Assembly: GCA_002007365.1 (NCBI GenBank)
Contig: LNZR01000077.1
Coordinates: 20,331-84,330, forward strand
From: Epulopiscium sp. Nele67-Bin005
GTDB lineage: Bacteria > Bacillota > Clostridia > Lachnospirales > Cellulosilyticaceae
Reading direction: 5' to 3'
DNA length: 64,000 bases
Below, piece by piece: positions 31,928 to 41,866 of this stretch. The notes beneath the pieces are model-generated. The model saw nothing but the letters and a program-made list of their open reading frames with translations. It ran no database searches and was not told the origin of the DNA. Within the stretch, counting starts at the first letter, position 1; the number at the start of each line of letters is the position of its first letter. The translations under genes and the position numbers were made by a program.

Positions 31928-31979
31928 GAGCAAAGTGAAATTCAATCTAAGTTATACGATTTGACTTTTTGTCTGTAAT
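31928..31979 (+). pseudogene. Truncated duplicate of the 5' end of the next ORF
   Basis: SSLEQSEIQSKLYDLTFCL* mirrors NSLDENEIQSKLYAW; 22-nt exact repeat GAAATTCAATCTAAGTTATACG at 31937-31958 and 32005-32026. Confidence 0.55.
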
Positions 31980-32265
31980 AAGCTATAATAGTTTAGATGA
32001 AAACGAAATTCAATCTAAGTTATACGCTTGGTCATCATTTATAGAAATTTTATTTGGTGTATTAGTGCTAATAGCTTATATTGTAGGAGGAATTGGAGGA
32101 TTATTTTGTGTAGATTTTCAATCATTATTTACAAATGTAGAATATTTTAATCTAGTTGATGCCTTGTTAATAATTATTGCAATAATTTTATTATTTGTAG
32201 AAAGAAAATATTTATACGTTTCAAAATTAGACAATAAACATTTGGAAAATATTAAAGTTACCTAG
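31969..32265 (+). CDS. Small hypothetical membrane protein
   Basis: TTG-start ORF with two predicted TM stretches. Confidence 0.55.
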   Translation: MSVISYNSLDENEIQSKLYAWSSFIEILFGVLVLIAYIVGGIGGLFCVDFQSLFTNVEYFNLVDALLIIIAIILLFVERKYLYVSKLDNKHLENIKVT

Positions 32266-32298
32266 TCGTATTAATTTATAGGAGAGTGAAATTTTTAT

Positions 32299-33570
32299 AT
32301 GAGTTCAGAAGTTGGTATACAACTATTTATTTTGGCTTTATTAATTGGAGGTTCAGCATTTTTTTCAATGTCTGAAACAGCACTTATGGCAATAACAAAA
32401 ATAGATGTTATGCAATTAATTTCCCAAGATGTTAAAGGTGCAAAATTATTAGAAAAGTTAATTGAAGATCCTTCAAAGTTATTGGGTTCGATTTTAGTTG
32501 GTAATAACTTAATAAATATCGGGGCATCGTCTTTGGCGACAGTGGTTGCAACTGATATTTTTGGAAGTGCAGGGGTTGGGATTGCTACAGGGCTTATGAC
32601 CTTATTTGTACTTATTTTTGGAGAACTTACACCAAAATCAATCGCTACAAAACACCCACAAAAGGTAGCACTTTTTGTATCAAAGCCAATATATTTGGTA
32701 GTAGTTATCGTTTCTCCTATCGTAAAAGTGCTTATGGGAATTGCCAATGTAATTATTAGAATGTTGGGTGGAGAGCCTGATGGCAACCAAGCTTTTATTA
32801 CTGCTGATAAATTAAAGACTATAGTAAAAGTTAGTCATGAAGAAGGTGTCCTTGAAAAAGAAGAAAAAGAGATGATTTATAACGTATTTAGTTTTGGTGA
32901 CTCCTACACAAAAGATGTTATGATACCAAGAACTGATATTGTTTCTGTTGATATAAATGCTACATATACAGAGGTTATCGAGCTTTTTAAGGAGCATCAA
33001 TTTTCAAGAATGCCAGTTTATCAAGGTTTGCAAGATAATATAGTTGGAATGCTGTACATTAAAGATATACTTATGAATTTTATAGATGTGAATACATTTG
33101 AAATATCCTCTATGATTAGAGAAGCTCATTTTGTACATGAATATAGCCAAATTGATAAATTATTTCAGGAGCTAAAACTTAAAAAAATTGGAATGGCGTT
33201 TGTATTAGATGAATATGGTGGGCTTGTTGGATTGATTACCCTAGAAGATTTGGTTGAGGAAATTGTTGGGGACATTGATGATGAGTATGATACACAAGGT
33301 GAAGATTTTATCAAATTAAATGAATATCAATATTTAATTGAGGGGACGTATAAAATTGATGATGTAAATGATAATTTGAATTTAGAAATTGTTTCACAAG
33401 AATTTGATTCAATCGGTGGATATATTATTGGCCTATTAGATAGATTTCCAAAAGAGGGAGAAATTATTACTGATGAAAAGTTGACGTTTGTAGTTGAAGA
33501 TGTTCAAAATAACCGAATAAATAAGTTGCGTCTGACAATTCATGAAGAATTTTGTGCAACTGCAAATTAA
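32299..33570 (+). CDS. CNNM/CBS-domain protein (hemolysin C/CorC family)
   Basis: SETALMAITKIDV, GELTPKSIATKHP, VMIPRTDIVSVD, DEYGGLVGLITLEDLVEEIVGDI. Confidence 0.93.
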   Translation: MSSEVGIQLFILALLIGGSAFFSMSETALMAITKIDVMQLISQDVKGAKLLEKLIEDPSKLLGSILVGNNLINIGASSLATVVATDIFGSAGVGIATGLMTLFVLIFGELTPKSIATKHPQKVALFVSKPIYLVVVIVSPIVKVLMGIANVIIRMLGGEPDGNQAFITADKLKTIVKVSHEEGVLEKEEKEMIYNVFSFGDSYTKDVMIPRTDIVSVDINATYTEVIELFKEHQFSRMPVYQGLQDNIVGMLYIKDILMNFIDVNTFEISSMIREAHFVHEYSQIDKLFQELKLKKIGMAFVLDEYGGLVGLITLEDLVEEIVGDIDDEYDTQGEDFIKLNEYQYLIEGTYKIDDVNDNLNLEIVSQEFDSIGGYIIGLLDRFPKEGEIITDEKLTFVVEDVQNNRINKLRLTIHEEFCATAN

Positions 33571-33799
33571 GATTAAACCACTACGATTTTGCTATTTAAA
33601 TTGTGGTGGTTTTTATTTGTTATTTAATAAGAAGAAACTCATACAAAAAATTAAGAAAAAGTGTATATAATTGAAATTTGTTGGAGATACTCAAATATAC
33701 GAATTGGTACACACCCCTTGGATATATACTATAAACTGTGATATATTAATTAATGAACTATAACAAATATGCAATATAAATTAAGGAGGATTTTTTAAT

Positions 33800-36700
33800 A
33801 TGGCAAAAAAAATTATTACGGTAGATGGAAATACAGCAGCAGCTCATGTAGCTTATGCATATACAGATGTTGCTGCAATCTACCCAATTACACCATCTAC
33901 TAATATGTCAGAAGCAGTTGATGAGTGGGCAGCTTATGGACGTAAAAATATTTTTGGGCAAACAGTAAACGTTGTTGAGATGCAATCAGAAGCAGGAGCA
34001 GCAGGTGCATTTCATGGTTCATTACAAGCTGGGGCATTAACTACAACATTTACAGCATCTCAAGGGCTATTACTTATGATACCAAATATGTATAAAGTTG
34101 CTGGTGAATTACTTCCTGGGGTGTTTCATGTTAGTGCAAGAGCGTTGGCAGCACAGGCTCTCTCTATTTTTGGTGACCATCAAGATGTTATGGCGACAAG
34201 ACAAACAGGCTGTATATTATTAACTTCAGCATCAGTTCAAGAAGTTGCTGATTTATCAATAGTTGCACATTTATCAGCAATCAAAGGGAGTCTTCCTGTG
34301 GTACATTTCTTTGATGGATTTAGAACTTCTCATGAAATCCAAAAAGTTGAAGTTATGGAACTCGAGGACTATGCAAAATTAATAGATCAAGATGCACTAA
34401 CTGCATTTAGAAATAAAGCATTATCTCCAGAAAGACCAGTAACTAGAGGTACAGCACAAAATCCTGATATCTATTTCCAAACTAGAGAAGCTTCTAATAA
34501 ATATTATAATGCAATGGTCGGGCATATTGCGCATTATATGGAAGTAGTTAGCAACTTAACAGGTCGACAATATAATTTATTTAATTATTATGGTGATCCA
34601 GAAGCAACAAATATTATTGTAGCGATGGGGTCAGTAACGGAAACTATTGAAGAAACTATTGATTACTTAAATGAAAAAGGAGAAAAATTAGGGCTTGTAA
34701 AAGTTCATTTATATAGACCTTTTTCGGAAAAACACCTATTAGAAGCAATTCCAAAAACGGTTACAAAAATTTGTGTATTGGATAGAACAAAAGAACCAGG
34801 AGCATCTGGAGAACCGTTATATTTAGATGTGCGTAACGCATTTTATGAGGCAGATAGAACACCTACAATTATTGGGGGACGTTATGGACTTGGGTCAAAA
34901 GATATGACTCCAACATTAATCAAAGCTATTTTTGCAAATCTTGATAAAGATGAACCTATGAAAAACTTTACAGTAGGGATTAATGACGATGTAACTAACT
35001 TATCAATACCTGTTACGGAAGAATTAAAAATTGCACAACAAGGAACAATTAGATGTAAGTTTTGGGGGCTTGGGTCTGATGGGACAGTTGGAGCAAATAA
35101 ACAAGCTATCAAAATTATTGGAGAACATACAAACAAATACGCACAAGCATATTTTGCTTATGATTCAAAAAAATCTGGGGGGATAACTGTTTCACATTTA
35201 CGTTTTGGAGATAGACCAATTCGTTCAACATATTTAATTGATGAGGCAGATTATATTGCGTGCCACAACCAATCTTATGTTGATCAATATGATTTGGTGA
35301 AAGGTCTTAAAAAAGGTGGAACTTTTGTATTAAATTGTATTTGGAATGAGGAGCAATTAGAAGCACATTTACCAGCACCTCTAAAAAGATTTATAGCTAA
35401 AAATGATATTAACTTTTATCTAGTAAATGCTACAAAAATTGGGGAAGAAATCGGTCTTGGAAAAAGAATTAATATGATTATGCAAGCAGCATTTTTTAAA
35501 TTAGCCGAAATTATTCCAGAAGAAGAAGCTGTTGGATATCTAAAAGCTTCTATTAAAAAGGCTTATGGCAATAAAGGTGAAAAAATTGTTGAGCAAAATT
35601 ATTTAGCTGTAGATAAAGGAATGAACGCTTTGGTAAAAGTTGCAATTCCAGAAAATTGGGCAGATGCTAAAGATATCATTAAAGAAGATAATGACCCAGA
35701 ATTTATTCAAAAAATTGTAAAACCTATGAATGCTCAAGAGGGTGATAGCCTTCCAATTAGTGCATTTAATGGTTATGAAGATGGAACTTTCCCTTCTGGT
35801 ACGTCTGCTTATGAAAAACGTGGAATTGGAATTCATGTACCACAATGGAATAAGGAAACTTGTATTCAATGTAACCAATGTTCTTATATTTGCCCTCACG
35901 CTTGTATTAGACCAGTTTTATTAACTGATGAAGAAGCGGCAAAAGCACCATCAACTTTTGAGACGGTTAAAGCAAAAGGAAAAGGGCTTGATGGTCTGCA
36001 ATATAGAATTCAAGTTAGCCCACTTGATTGTACTGGGTGCGAAAACTGTGTTAAAGTGTGTCCTTCAAAAGTGAAATCTCTACAAATGGAGCAATTGGGA
36101 ACTCAAGTTGATGAAGAAATTCCAAACTGGAACTTTAGCATCTCTAAAGAAGTTTCATATAAAGGGGATAGAGTCGCTGGAACTACTGTAAAAGATAGTC
36201 AGTTTAAAACTCCACTTATTGAATTTTCAGGAGCTTGTGCAGGGTGTGGAGAAACTCCATATATCAAACTTGTAACTCAACTTTTTGGAGAAAGAATGAT
36301 TATTGCAAATGCTACAGGTTGTTCATCAATTTGGGGAGCATCAGCACCAGCCACTCCATATACAACCAACCACGAAGGGAAAGGGCCAGCTTGGGCAAAT
36401 TCACTATTTGAAGATAATGCCGAATATGGATTTGGAATGATGCTTGCTCACAACCAGCTTAGAAAAAACATCGAAAATAATATGAAAGAGTTGTTAAAAT
36501 TAGATATTTCAGCAGATGCTAAAGAGGTATTTACTAATTGGATTGAGAGCAAAAATGATAGTCAAGGTTCAATTGTAGCTACTAACTCTGTTCGTGAAAT
36601 CTTAAAAAAGACTACGTTTGATGAAGAAGCTTCTAAATTTGTAGATGAAATTAAAGAAAGAAATGACCACCTTGTAAAGCGTTCTCAATGGATTTTAGGA

Positions 36701-37330
36701 GGAGATGGCTGGGCATATGATATTGGGTATGGAGGTCTTGACCACGTTTTAGCATCAGGAGAAAATGTTAATGTTTTGGTATTTGATACAGAAATTTACT
36801 CAAATACTGGAGGTCAGGCATCAAAATCTACTCCAACTGCTGCCATTGCCAAATTTACGGCTAGTGGAAAACGTGCTAAGAAAAAAGATTTAGGAATGAT
36901 GGCTATAGCATATGGGAATGTTTATGTATCTCAAGTTGCGATTGGTGCAGATAAAAACCAATTAATGAAGGCTGTTTTGGAAGCTGAAAAATATGAAGGA
37001 CCATCATTAATTATAGCGTATGCAACTTGTATTAGTCATGGGCTAAAAAAAGGAATGAGTCACTCAATGGACAATATGGCTGACGCTGTAAAGGCTGGGT
37101 ACTGGCATCTTTATAGATATAACCCAAGCTTAAAACTAGAAGGGAAAAACCCATTCTCATTAGACTCTAAAGAACCAAAAGGCGATTTTAGAGAGTATAT
37201 TATGGGGCAAGTTCGTTATTCTTCTTTAGCAAAATTATTCCCAAATGAAAGTGAACACCTGTTTAATCTTCTTGAGGAAAATTCTAAAGAAAGATATGAA
37301 AGTTACAAGCGTTTAGCTGAACAAGAGTAA
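33800..37330 (+). CDS. nifJ: Pyruvate:ferredoxin (flavodoxin) oxidoreductase
   Basis: 1176 aa; DGNTAAAHVAYAYTDVAAIYPITPS, CxxCxxC ferredoxin motifs, GDGWAYDIGYGGLDHVLASGENVNVLVFDTEIYSNTGGQASKSTP. Confidence 0.98.
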   Translation: MAKKIITVDGNTAAAHVAYAYTDVAAIYPITPSTNMSEAVDEWAAYGRKNIFGQTVNVVEMQSEAGAAGAFHGSLQAGALTTTFTASQGLLLMIPNMYKVAGELLPGVFHVSARALAAQALSIFGDHQDVMATRQTGCILLTSASVQEVADLSIVAHLSAIKGSLPVVHFFDGFRTSHEIQKVEVMELEDYAKLIDQDALTAFRNKALSPERPVTRGTAQNPDIYFQTREASNKYYNAMVGHIAHYMEVVSNLTGRQYNLFNYYGDPEATNIIVAMGSVTETIEETIDYLNEKGEKLGLVKVHLYRPFSEKHLLEAIPKTVTKICVLDRTKEPGASGEPLYLDVRNAFYEADRTPTIIGGRYGLGSKDMTPTLIKAIFANLDKDEPMKNFTVGINDDVTNLSIPVTEELKIAQQGTIRCKFWGLGSDGTVGANKQAIKIIGEHTNKYAQAYFAYDSKKSGGITVSHLRFGDRPIRSTYLIDEADYIACHNQSYVDQYDLVKGLKKGGTFVLNCIWNEEQLEAHLPAPLKRFIAKNDINFYLVNATKIGEEIGLGKRINMIMQAAFFKLAEIIPEEEAVGYLKASIKKAYGNKGEKIVEQNYLAVDKGMNALVKVAIPENWADAKDIIKEDNDPEFIQKIVKPMNAQEGDSLPISAFNGYEDGTFPSGTSAYEKRGIGIHVPQWNKETCIQCNQCSYICPHACIRPVLLTDEEAAKAPSTFETVKAKGKGLDGLQYRIQVSPLDCTGCENCVKVCPSKVKSLQMEQLGTQVDEEIPNWNFSISKEVSYKGDRVAGTTVKDSQFKTPLIEFSGACAGCGETPYIKLVTQLFGERMIIANATGCSSIWGASAPATPYTTNHEGKGPAWANSLFEDNAEYGFGMMLAHNQLRKNIENNMKELLKLDISADAKEVFTNWIESKNDSQGSIVATNSVREILKKTTFDEEASKFVDEIKERNDHLVKRSQWILGGDGWAYDIGYGGLDHVLASGENVNVLVFDTEIYSNTGGQASKSTPTAAIAKFTASGKRAKKKDLGMMAIAYGNVYVSQVAIGADKNQLMKAVLEAEKYEGPSLIIAYATCISHGLKKGMSHSMDNMADAVKAGYWHLYRYNPSLKLEGKNPFSLDSKEPKGDFREYIMGQVRYSSLAKLFPNESEHLFNLLEENSKERYESYKRLAEQE

Positions 37331-37339
37331 AAATTATAT

Positions 37340-37374
37340 GCTAGCTTCTTTATTTTAGAAGCTAGTTTTTTATA
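37340..37374 (+). terminator. Terminator of nifJ
   Basis: gctagcttctttattttagaagctagtttttta. Confidence 0.75.
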
Positions 37375-37422
37375 TCAAAATTTTATTTTTTGCACAAAAA
37401 AAGGCACATTATGTGCCAATAA

Positions 37423-37869
37423 TTAATTTAAAGATGTAGCAAATTGTTTGATTTGGTCTGCACTATCAGACACATCACCATCAATTTTTAAAGGTTCAAC
37501 TTTCTCAACTCCACCACATTCTTTAGCTTTTTCCGAAATAAGAGTTACAGCTTCGCAAAAAGTATCTTCATATCCATCTTTATCTCCACAACCAAAAACA
37601 GCAAATTCTTTTCCATCAAAAAGTTCAGAACTCATATCTTCATAAAATGGGATAAAGTCATCTTGAATTTCTCCCCAACCCCAAGTTGAAGCTCCAAGTA
37701 TTACTAAATCAGCACCTGTAACATCTTCATTTTTTACTTTGCAAACGTCAATAACTGAAATTTCTGCATCTGTTAAGTGTGATTTGATAATTCCTGCTGC
37801 TTCTTCTGTGTTTCCTGTTGTGCTTCCAAAAATAATTGATACTTTTTTCATTATACTCCTCCTAGGCAC
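37423..37869 (-). CDS. Flavodoxin
   Basis: SIIFGSTTGNTEEAAGII, LGASTWGWGEIQDDF, FGCGDKDGYEDTFCEA. Confidence 0.93.
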   Translation of the reverse strand: MPRRSIMKKVSIIFGSTTGNTEEAAGIIKSHLTDAEISVIDVCKVKNEDVTGADLVILGASTWGWGEIQDDFIPFYEDMSSELFDGKEFAVFGCGDKDGYEDTFCEAVTLISEKAKECGGVEKVEPLKIDGDVSDSADQIKQFATSLN

Positions 37870-38461
37870 TCATAGTTGTGCAGTTTAAAATAAATTTAAT
37901 TTGGTTTTTCACATCTAAAATTTTATAGTAAAGCTTTTCTGACTCGGTTGTATCTCCGTACATATTCCAACCAAGCGTTTTTACATAAGGGCTATCTTCA
38001 ATTCCCATATAAGCCAAGACATCTTTCATAGTGTAACCTATAAAAAATCCTATTTCATGAGGAAAAGTTTTGCTACTATTTATATTTTCGATTAAAGTAT
38101 TAATGTAACTTTCCAAATAATAGTGTTCTGGATAAGATAACTCCCTTAAATAATTTATACGATTGTCAGACAATAATAATTCATTTAAAGTTTGTGGATT
38201 ATACATAATAATTTGTACATTTGAGCCAACTGGTCTTACAAAACGAATTTCAATAGGCAAATTAAGCCCTGATAAAATTGCATAGGTAGAGCTATCAACG
38301 TTAAGAATTTCAAGGCTTTTAACTCCACTGATTATCGTTCCAGCTTTTTCACAAATTAGATTATTATTTGGAAAATATTTCATTAAATTTTTAATTTCAG
38401 ATGCTAACATAGTAGCGACCCCCCTTATGTAAATAACTGTAAGCTTGATAACTATTATCAT
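37862..38461 (-). CDS. DUF3793 family protein (true start probably internal Met at ~38410)
   Basis: RPVGSNVQIIMYNP, PHEIGFFIGYTMKDVLAYMG typical pairing with flavodoxin. Confidence 0.75.
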   Translation of the reverse strand: MIIVIKLTVIYIRGVATMLASEIKNLMKYFPNNNLICEKAGTIISGVKSLEILNVDSSTYAILSGLNLPIEIRFVRPVGSNVQIIMYNPQTLNELLLSDNRINYLRELSYPEHYYLESYINTLIENINSSKTFPHEIGFFIGYTMKDVLAYMGIEDSPYVKTLGWNMYGDTTESEKLYYKILDVKNQIKFILNCTTMSA

Positions 38462-38465
38462 TATA
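38446..38465. promoter_or_regulatory. Putative Fur box upstream of DUF3793-flavodoxin
   Basis: TTGATAACTATTATCATTAT resembles GATAATGATAATCATTATC. Confidence 0.45.
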
Positions 38466-38639
38466 TTTAGATTATAGCTATTTTGACAAACATTGTCAAG
38501 TGAATTTTAGAACTAAATTCAATTTTTTGTAGACTAGGAGCAATCCATTTTTACCTAGTAAAATCTTAGTAGGAAATGTAGTTTGGTTTTAGCTAATATA
38601 AATTAATTCCTGATAATGTCACCATTAAAAGTTTATATA

Positions 38640-38872
38640 AATTACTCGCACCGTTACCTACGCATATATAAGGCTTTTTCTCAAACTGGACATCGAAATG
38701 GTGCGAGACTAAGGCTCACATAAAATTATGGAGTTTTCGCACCAAAAATACTTGCAAAAAATGTCGTTTGGAGTTATAATAAAATAAATATCAAAATTAT
38801 TTGGATTATATTTTATGAAATATAGATATTCTACGTTTCTAACAACTATAATTTTTATATAATTTTGCACTC
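38640..38872 (+). promoter_or_regulatory. CRISPR leader-like region
   Basis: CTCGCACC (38645-38652)/GGTGCGAG (38700-38707) inverted repeat, second TTCGCACC at 38736-38743, then AT-rich tract abutting the first repeat. Confidence 0.55.
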
Positions 38873-39308
38873 GTCTCCCCTCATGGAGGGGTGTGGATTG
38901 AAATATTTTTTTGTTTTTTTGTACGTCTAATATCTAACTCGTCTCCCCTCATGGAGGGGTGTGGATTGAAATAGACGGGGCATTAAAACTTGCCGTAAGC
39001 TTGCTTAGTCTCCCCTCATAGAGGGGTGTGGATTGAAATGCTCGACATCTCAAGTGAGAATATAGCCACTTTGTCTCCCCTCATGGAGGGGTGTGGATTG
39101 AAATGCAATGGGATTGCAAACAAATTTAACACTTTGTGTCTCCCCTCATGGAGGGGTGTGGATTGAAATTTACATAATCTTCATTTGTTTTAAAAATAAC
39201 GCGTCTCCCCTCATGGAGGGGTGTGGATTGAAATATGATAATTGCAAAAAAAAGAGAGTCGTTAAACTCTCCTAAAGTCTCTCCTCATGGAGGGGTATGG
39301 ATTGAAAT
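38873..39308 (+). CRISPR. CRISPR array, 7 repeats / 6 spacers, type I-C-like repeat
   Basis: 32-nt repeat GTCTCCCCTCATGGAGGGGTGTGGATTGAAAT at 38873, 38941, 39008, 39073, 39138, 39203 and degenerate 39277; spacers 33-36 nt, last 42 nt. Confidence 0.98.
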
Positions 39309-39568
39309 TATAATGACTCTCTAAAACAATATCCTGCTAAAAACCTAGCTTCTCCATGACCATTATCAGAAGCTTTCATAAGCCACTCTTTCGACTCTTT
39401 ATAATTAATTGCAACACCTTCCCCTTCATATAAACATCTTCCTACTTCATATTGTGCGTTGGGGTTGCCAGCTTCAGCAGCTTGTTTGTAATAATCATAT
39501 GCTTTTGTAAAATCTTTTTCTTGTGCGCATTGTTTGCCTAATTCGTAAATTTGTTCACTAGTCATCAT
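39308..39568 (-). CDS. Sel1-repeat protein (short)
   Basis: AYDYYKQAAEAGNPNAQYEVGRCLYEGEGVAINYKESKEW. Confidence 0.85.
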   Translation of the reverse strand: MMTSEQIYELGKQCAQEKDFTKAYDYYKQAAEAGNPNAQYEVGRCLYEGEGVAINYKESKEWLMKASDNGHGEARFLAGYCFRESL

Positions 39569-39681
39569 TTTCCTCCAATAGTTTGTCTTGCATTAATATT
39601 AACAAAAGTTTGATATATTTTCAAGATATTTAATAAAATTAAAAGTATACTCCATATGTAAATTAGAGTATACTTTTAATT

Positions 39682-40599
39682 TTATGCTTCAATATTATCT
39701 TCTTCGGTAGCTTCATCTAAATGCGAAATTGCTTCAGAATATCCAGCATTCGCAGCTTTTGTAAGCCATTGCGTACCTAATTCAATATCTTGCTCAACAC
39801 CATCACCATTTTTGTAAGCCAATCCAAGATTATATTGAGCTACAGGGAAACCAGAATTTGCTGATTTTTGGAATAATTCAAAGGCAGTTTTGAGGTTTTT
39901 CTCAACACCTTCACCATTTCTATATGCAACACCAAGATTTTTTTGAGCTACAGGAAAACCAGCCATAGCAGATTTTGTATACCATTCGACAGCTTTTTTA
40001 AAGTCTTGCTCAACACCTTCTCCGTTATGATAACAAACACCCATGTTATTTTGGGCAGAAATATCCCCTTGTTTAGCTGATTGTAAATAAAATTCAATAG
40101 CTTTTTCTAGGTTTTTCTCAACACCTTTTCCGTTGTGATAGCAATATCCTAAATTATTTTGAGCCACGGCATTTCCAGCTTCGGCAGCCTTAGTAAACCA
40201 TTCCACAGCTTTTTCATAATTTTGCTCAACGCCTACCCCATCTTTGTAACAAATAGCTAAATTTTTCTGTGCTTTTACGTTTCCAGTTTCAGCAGATTGT
40301 TTGAATAATTCAGCAGCCTTTTTAAAGTCTTGCTCCACACCATCACCATGAGCATACGCTACCCCAAGGTTTTTTTGAGCCTTATCATCACCAGCTTCAG
40401 CAGCTTTTGTATACCATTCGACAGCTTTTGTTTGATTTTGTTCAACACCATTACCAACTGCAAAACACACACCTAAATTATATTGAGCTATAATATTTCC
40501 CTCTTGTGCAGCTTGTTTGTAATATTCATAAGCTGTTACGCAGTCGCCAGCATCAGTAGCCTTGTTCCCAAGTTGACATAATTCCTCTACATTTGTCAT
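39682..40599 (-). CDS. Sel1-repeat protein
   Basis: Repeated AxxWYTKAAEAGNxxAQxNLGxCYxNGxGVEQN units. Confidence 0.95.
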   Translation of the reverse strand: MTNVEELCQLGNKATDAGDCVTAYEYYKQAAQEGNIIAQYNLGVCFAVGNGVEQNQTKAVEWYTKAAEAGDDKAQKNLGVAYAHGDGVEQDFKKAAELFKQSAETGNVKAQKNLAICYKDGVGVEQNYEKAVEWFTKAAEAGNAVAQNNLGYCYHNGKGVEKNLEKAIEFYLQSAKQGDISAQNNMGVCYHNGEGVEQDFKKAVEWYTKSAMAGFPVAQKNLGVAYRNGEGVEKNLKTAFELFQKSANSGFPVAQYNLGLAYKNGDGVEQDIELGTQWLTKAANAGYSEAISHLDEATEEDNIEA

Positions 40600-40786
40600 T
40601 AAAATTCTCCTTCATAAAATTACCATAATAATAAAATTAAAATTTATGTCAAATACTAATAATTGTTGTAAGTAATTATACTTTAAAAATTTATTTTTGT
40701 AAATATTTTGTTTGAAGAAAGGTTAAACTTCACAAAACTTTAAATTTATTTGCTAAAATTTTGTATAAAAATAAGCCCCAAAGAGC

Positions 40787-41797
40787 TTATAATTTAACTT
40801 CTGATGAGGTTTGAACCAATGAATTAAACATATCTAAAATATAAAGTGCCTGAGCATGTTCTTGGTTTGCAGCCTGTTCAAAAAATTCCATAGCTTTGGA
40901 GCGATTTTGTGAATTATTATTCATGTAGCATAATCCGAGATGATATTGAGCGTGTGGATAGTCATCGGTTGCCAAAATTTCTAGTTGGTTAAATGCCTCT
41001 TCATAATCAAATTCCAACGCTTTAATATACCATTCTATAGCGCTGTTTTCATCACAATCCGTTGCATAGCCATAATGATAACAGTTTCCAAGTGCTAAAT
41101 AAGTTTGCGTAATTTCTTCATTGGCCAATCTTTTTAACCAATTAAAAGCATATCCAAAACCTTGTTCGGCAGAAAGAGCGTACCAGTGAACAGCTTGTTC
41201 GTAATCTTGCTCCACACCACGACCATTTTTGTAGCAGTATCCAAGATTATATTGAGCTTTAGCATTTCCAGCTTCAGCAGAAAGAGCGTACCAGTGAACA
41301 GCTTGTTTATCATCTTGTTCCACACCATGACCGTTTTTATAACAATTTCCAAGATTAATTTGGGCCTTAGAATTGCCTGCTTCAGCAGAAAGAGTGTACC
41401 ATCGTACAGCTTCTTCAAAATCTTTTTCTACACCACGACCATTTTTGTAGCAGTATCCAAGGTTATACTGAGCCTTAGAATTACCAGCTTCAGCAGAAAG
41501 GCTATACCAGTGAACAGCTTGTTCGTTATCCTGCTCCACACCTTCCCCGTATTGATAGCAATATCCAAGGTTATTTTGGGCATCGGCATCACCCTGATCA
41601 GCAGAAAGCGAATACCAACGGGCAGCCTTTTTATTATCTTGTTTAACCCCTTGACCATTTTTATAGCAATTTCCAAGATTTAATTGAGCGAGTGCATTTC
41701 CTTGGATAGCGCTTATTTTATAGTAACCAAAAGCCTTGGCAAAATCCTCATTTTCAAAAGCTTGGATACCTAATTCATAAATTTCTTCAGCATTCAT
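40787..41797 (-). CDS. Sel1-repeat protein
   Basis: Repeated AVHWYALSAEAGNxKAQYNLGYCYKNGRGVEQD units. Confidence 0.95.
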   Translation of the reverse strand: MNAEEIYELGIQAFENEDFAKAFGYYKISAIQGNALAQLNLGNCYKNGQGVKQDNKKAARWYSLSADQGDADAQNNLGYCYQYGEGVEQDNEQAVHWYSLSAEAGNSKAQYNLGYCYKNGRGVEKDFEEAVRWYTLSAEAGNSKAQINLGNCYKNGHGVEQDDKQAVHWYALSAEAGNAKAQYNLGYCYKNGRGVEQDYEQAVHWYALSAEQGFGYAFNWLKRLANEEITQTYLALGNCYHYGYATDCDENSAIEWYIKALEFDYEEAFNQLEILATDDYPHAQYHLGLCYMNNNSQNRSKAMEFFEQAANQEHAQALYILDMFNSLVQTSSEVKL

Positions 41798-41866
41798 AAT
41801 TAACCCTCCTTTTTATAACATTGTACTACACTTTATTTATGAAATGCAAATTATAATAAAATTAAC

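Noticed and set aside
32295-32786. 163 aa minus-strand ORF
   Set aside because: Antisense to the CNNM/CBS gene.
38500-38690. Possible residual cas2 in front of the CRISPR leader
   Set aside because: Plus-strand translation looked at by eye shows stops and no Cas2-like C-terminus.
41134-41676. Minus-strand alternative-frame ORFs in the Sel1 gene (41134..41418, 41428..41676)
   Set aside because: Out-of-frame readings of the same repeat units.
41162-41683. Plus-strand 173 aa ORF
   Set aside because: Antisense to the Sel1 gene; open frame is a by-product of the repeated sequence.
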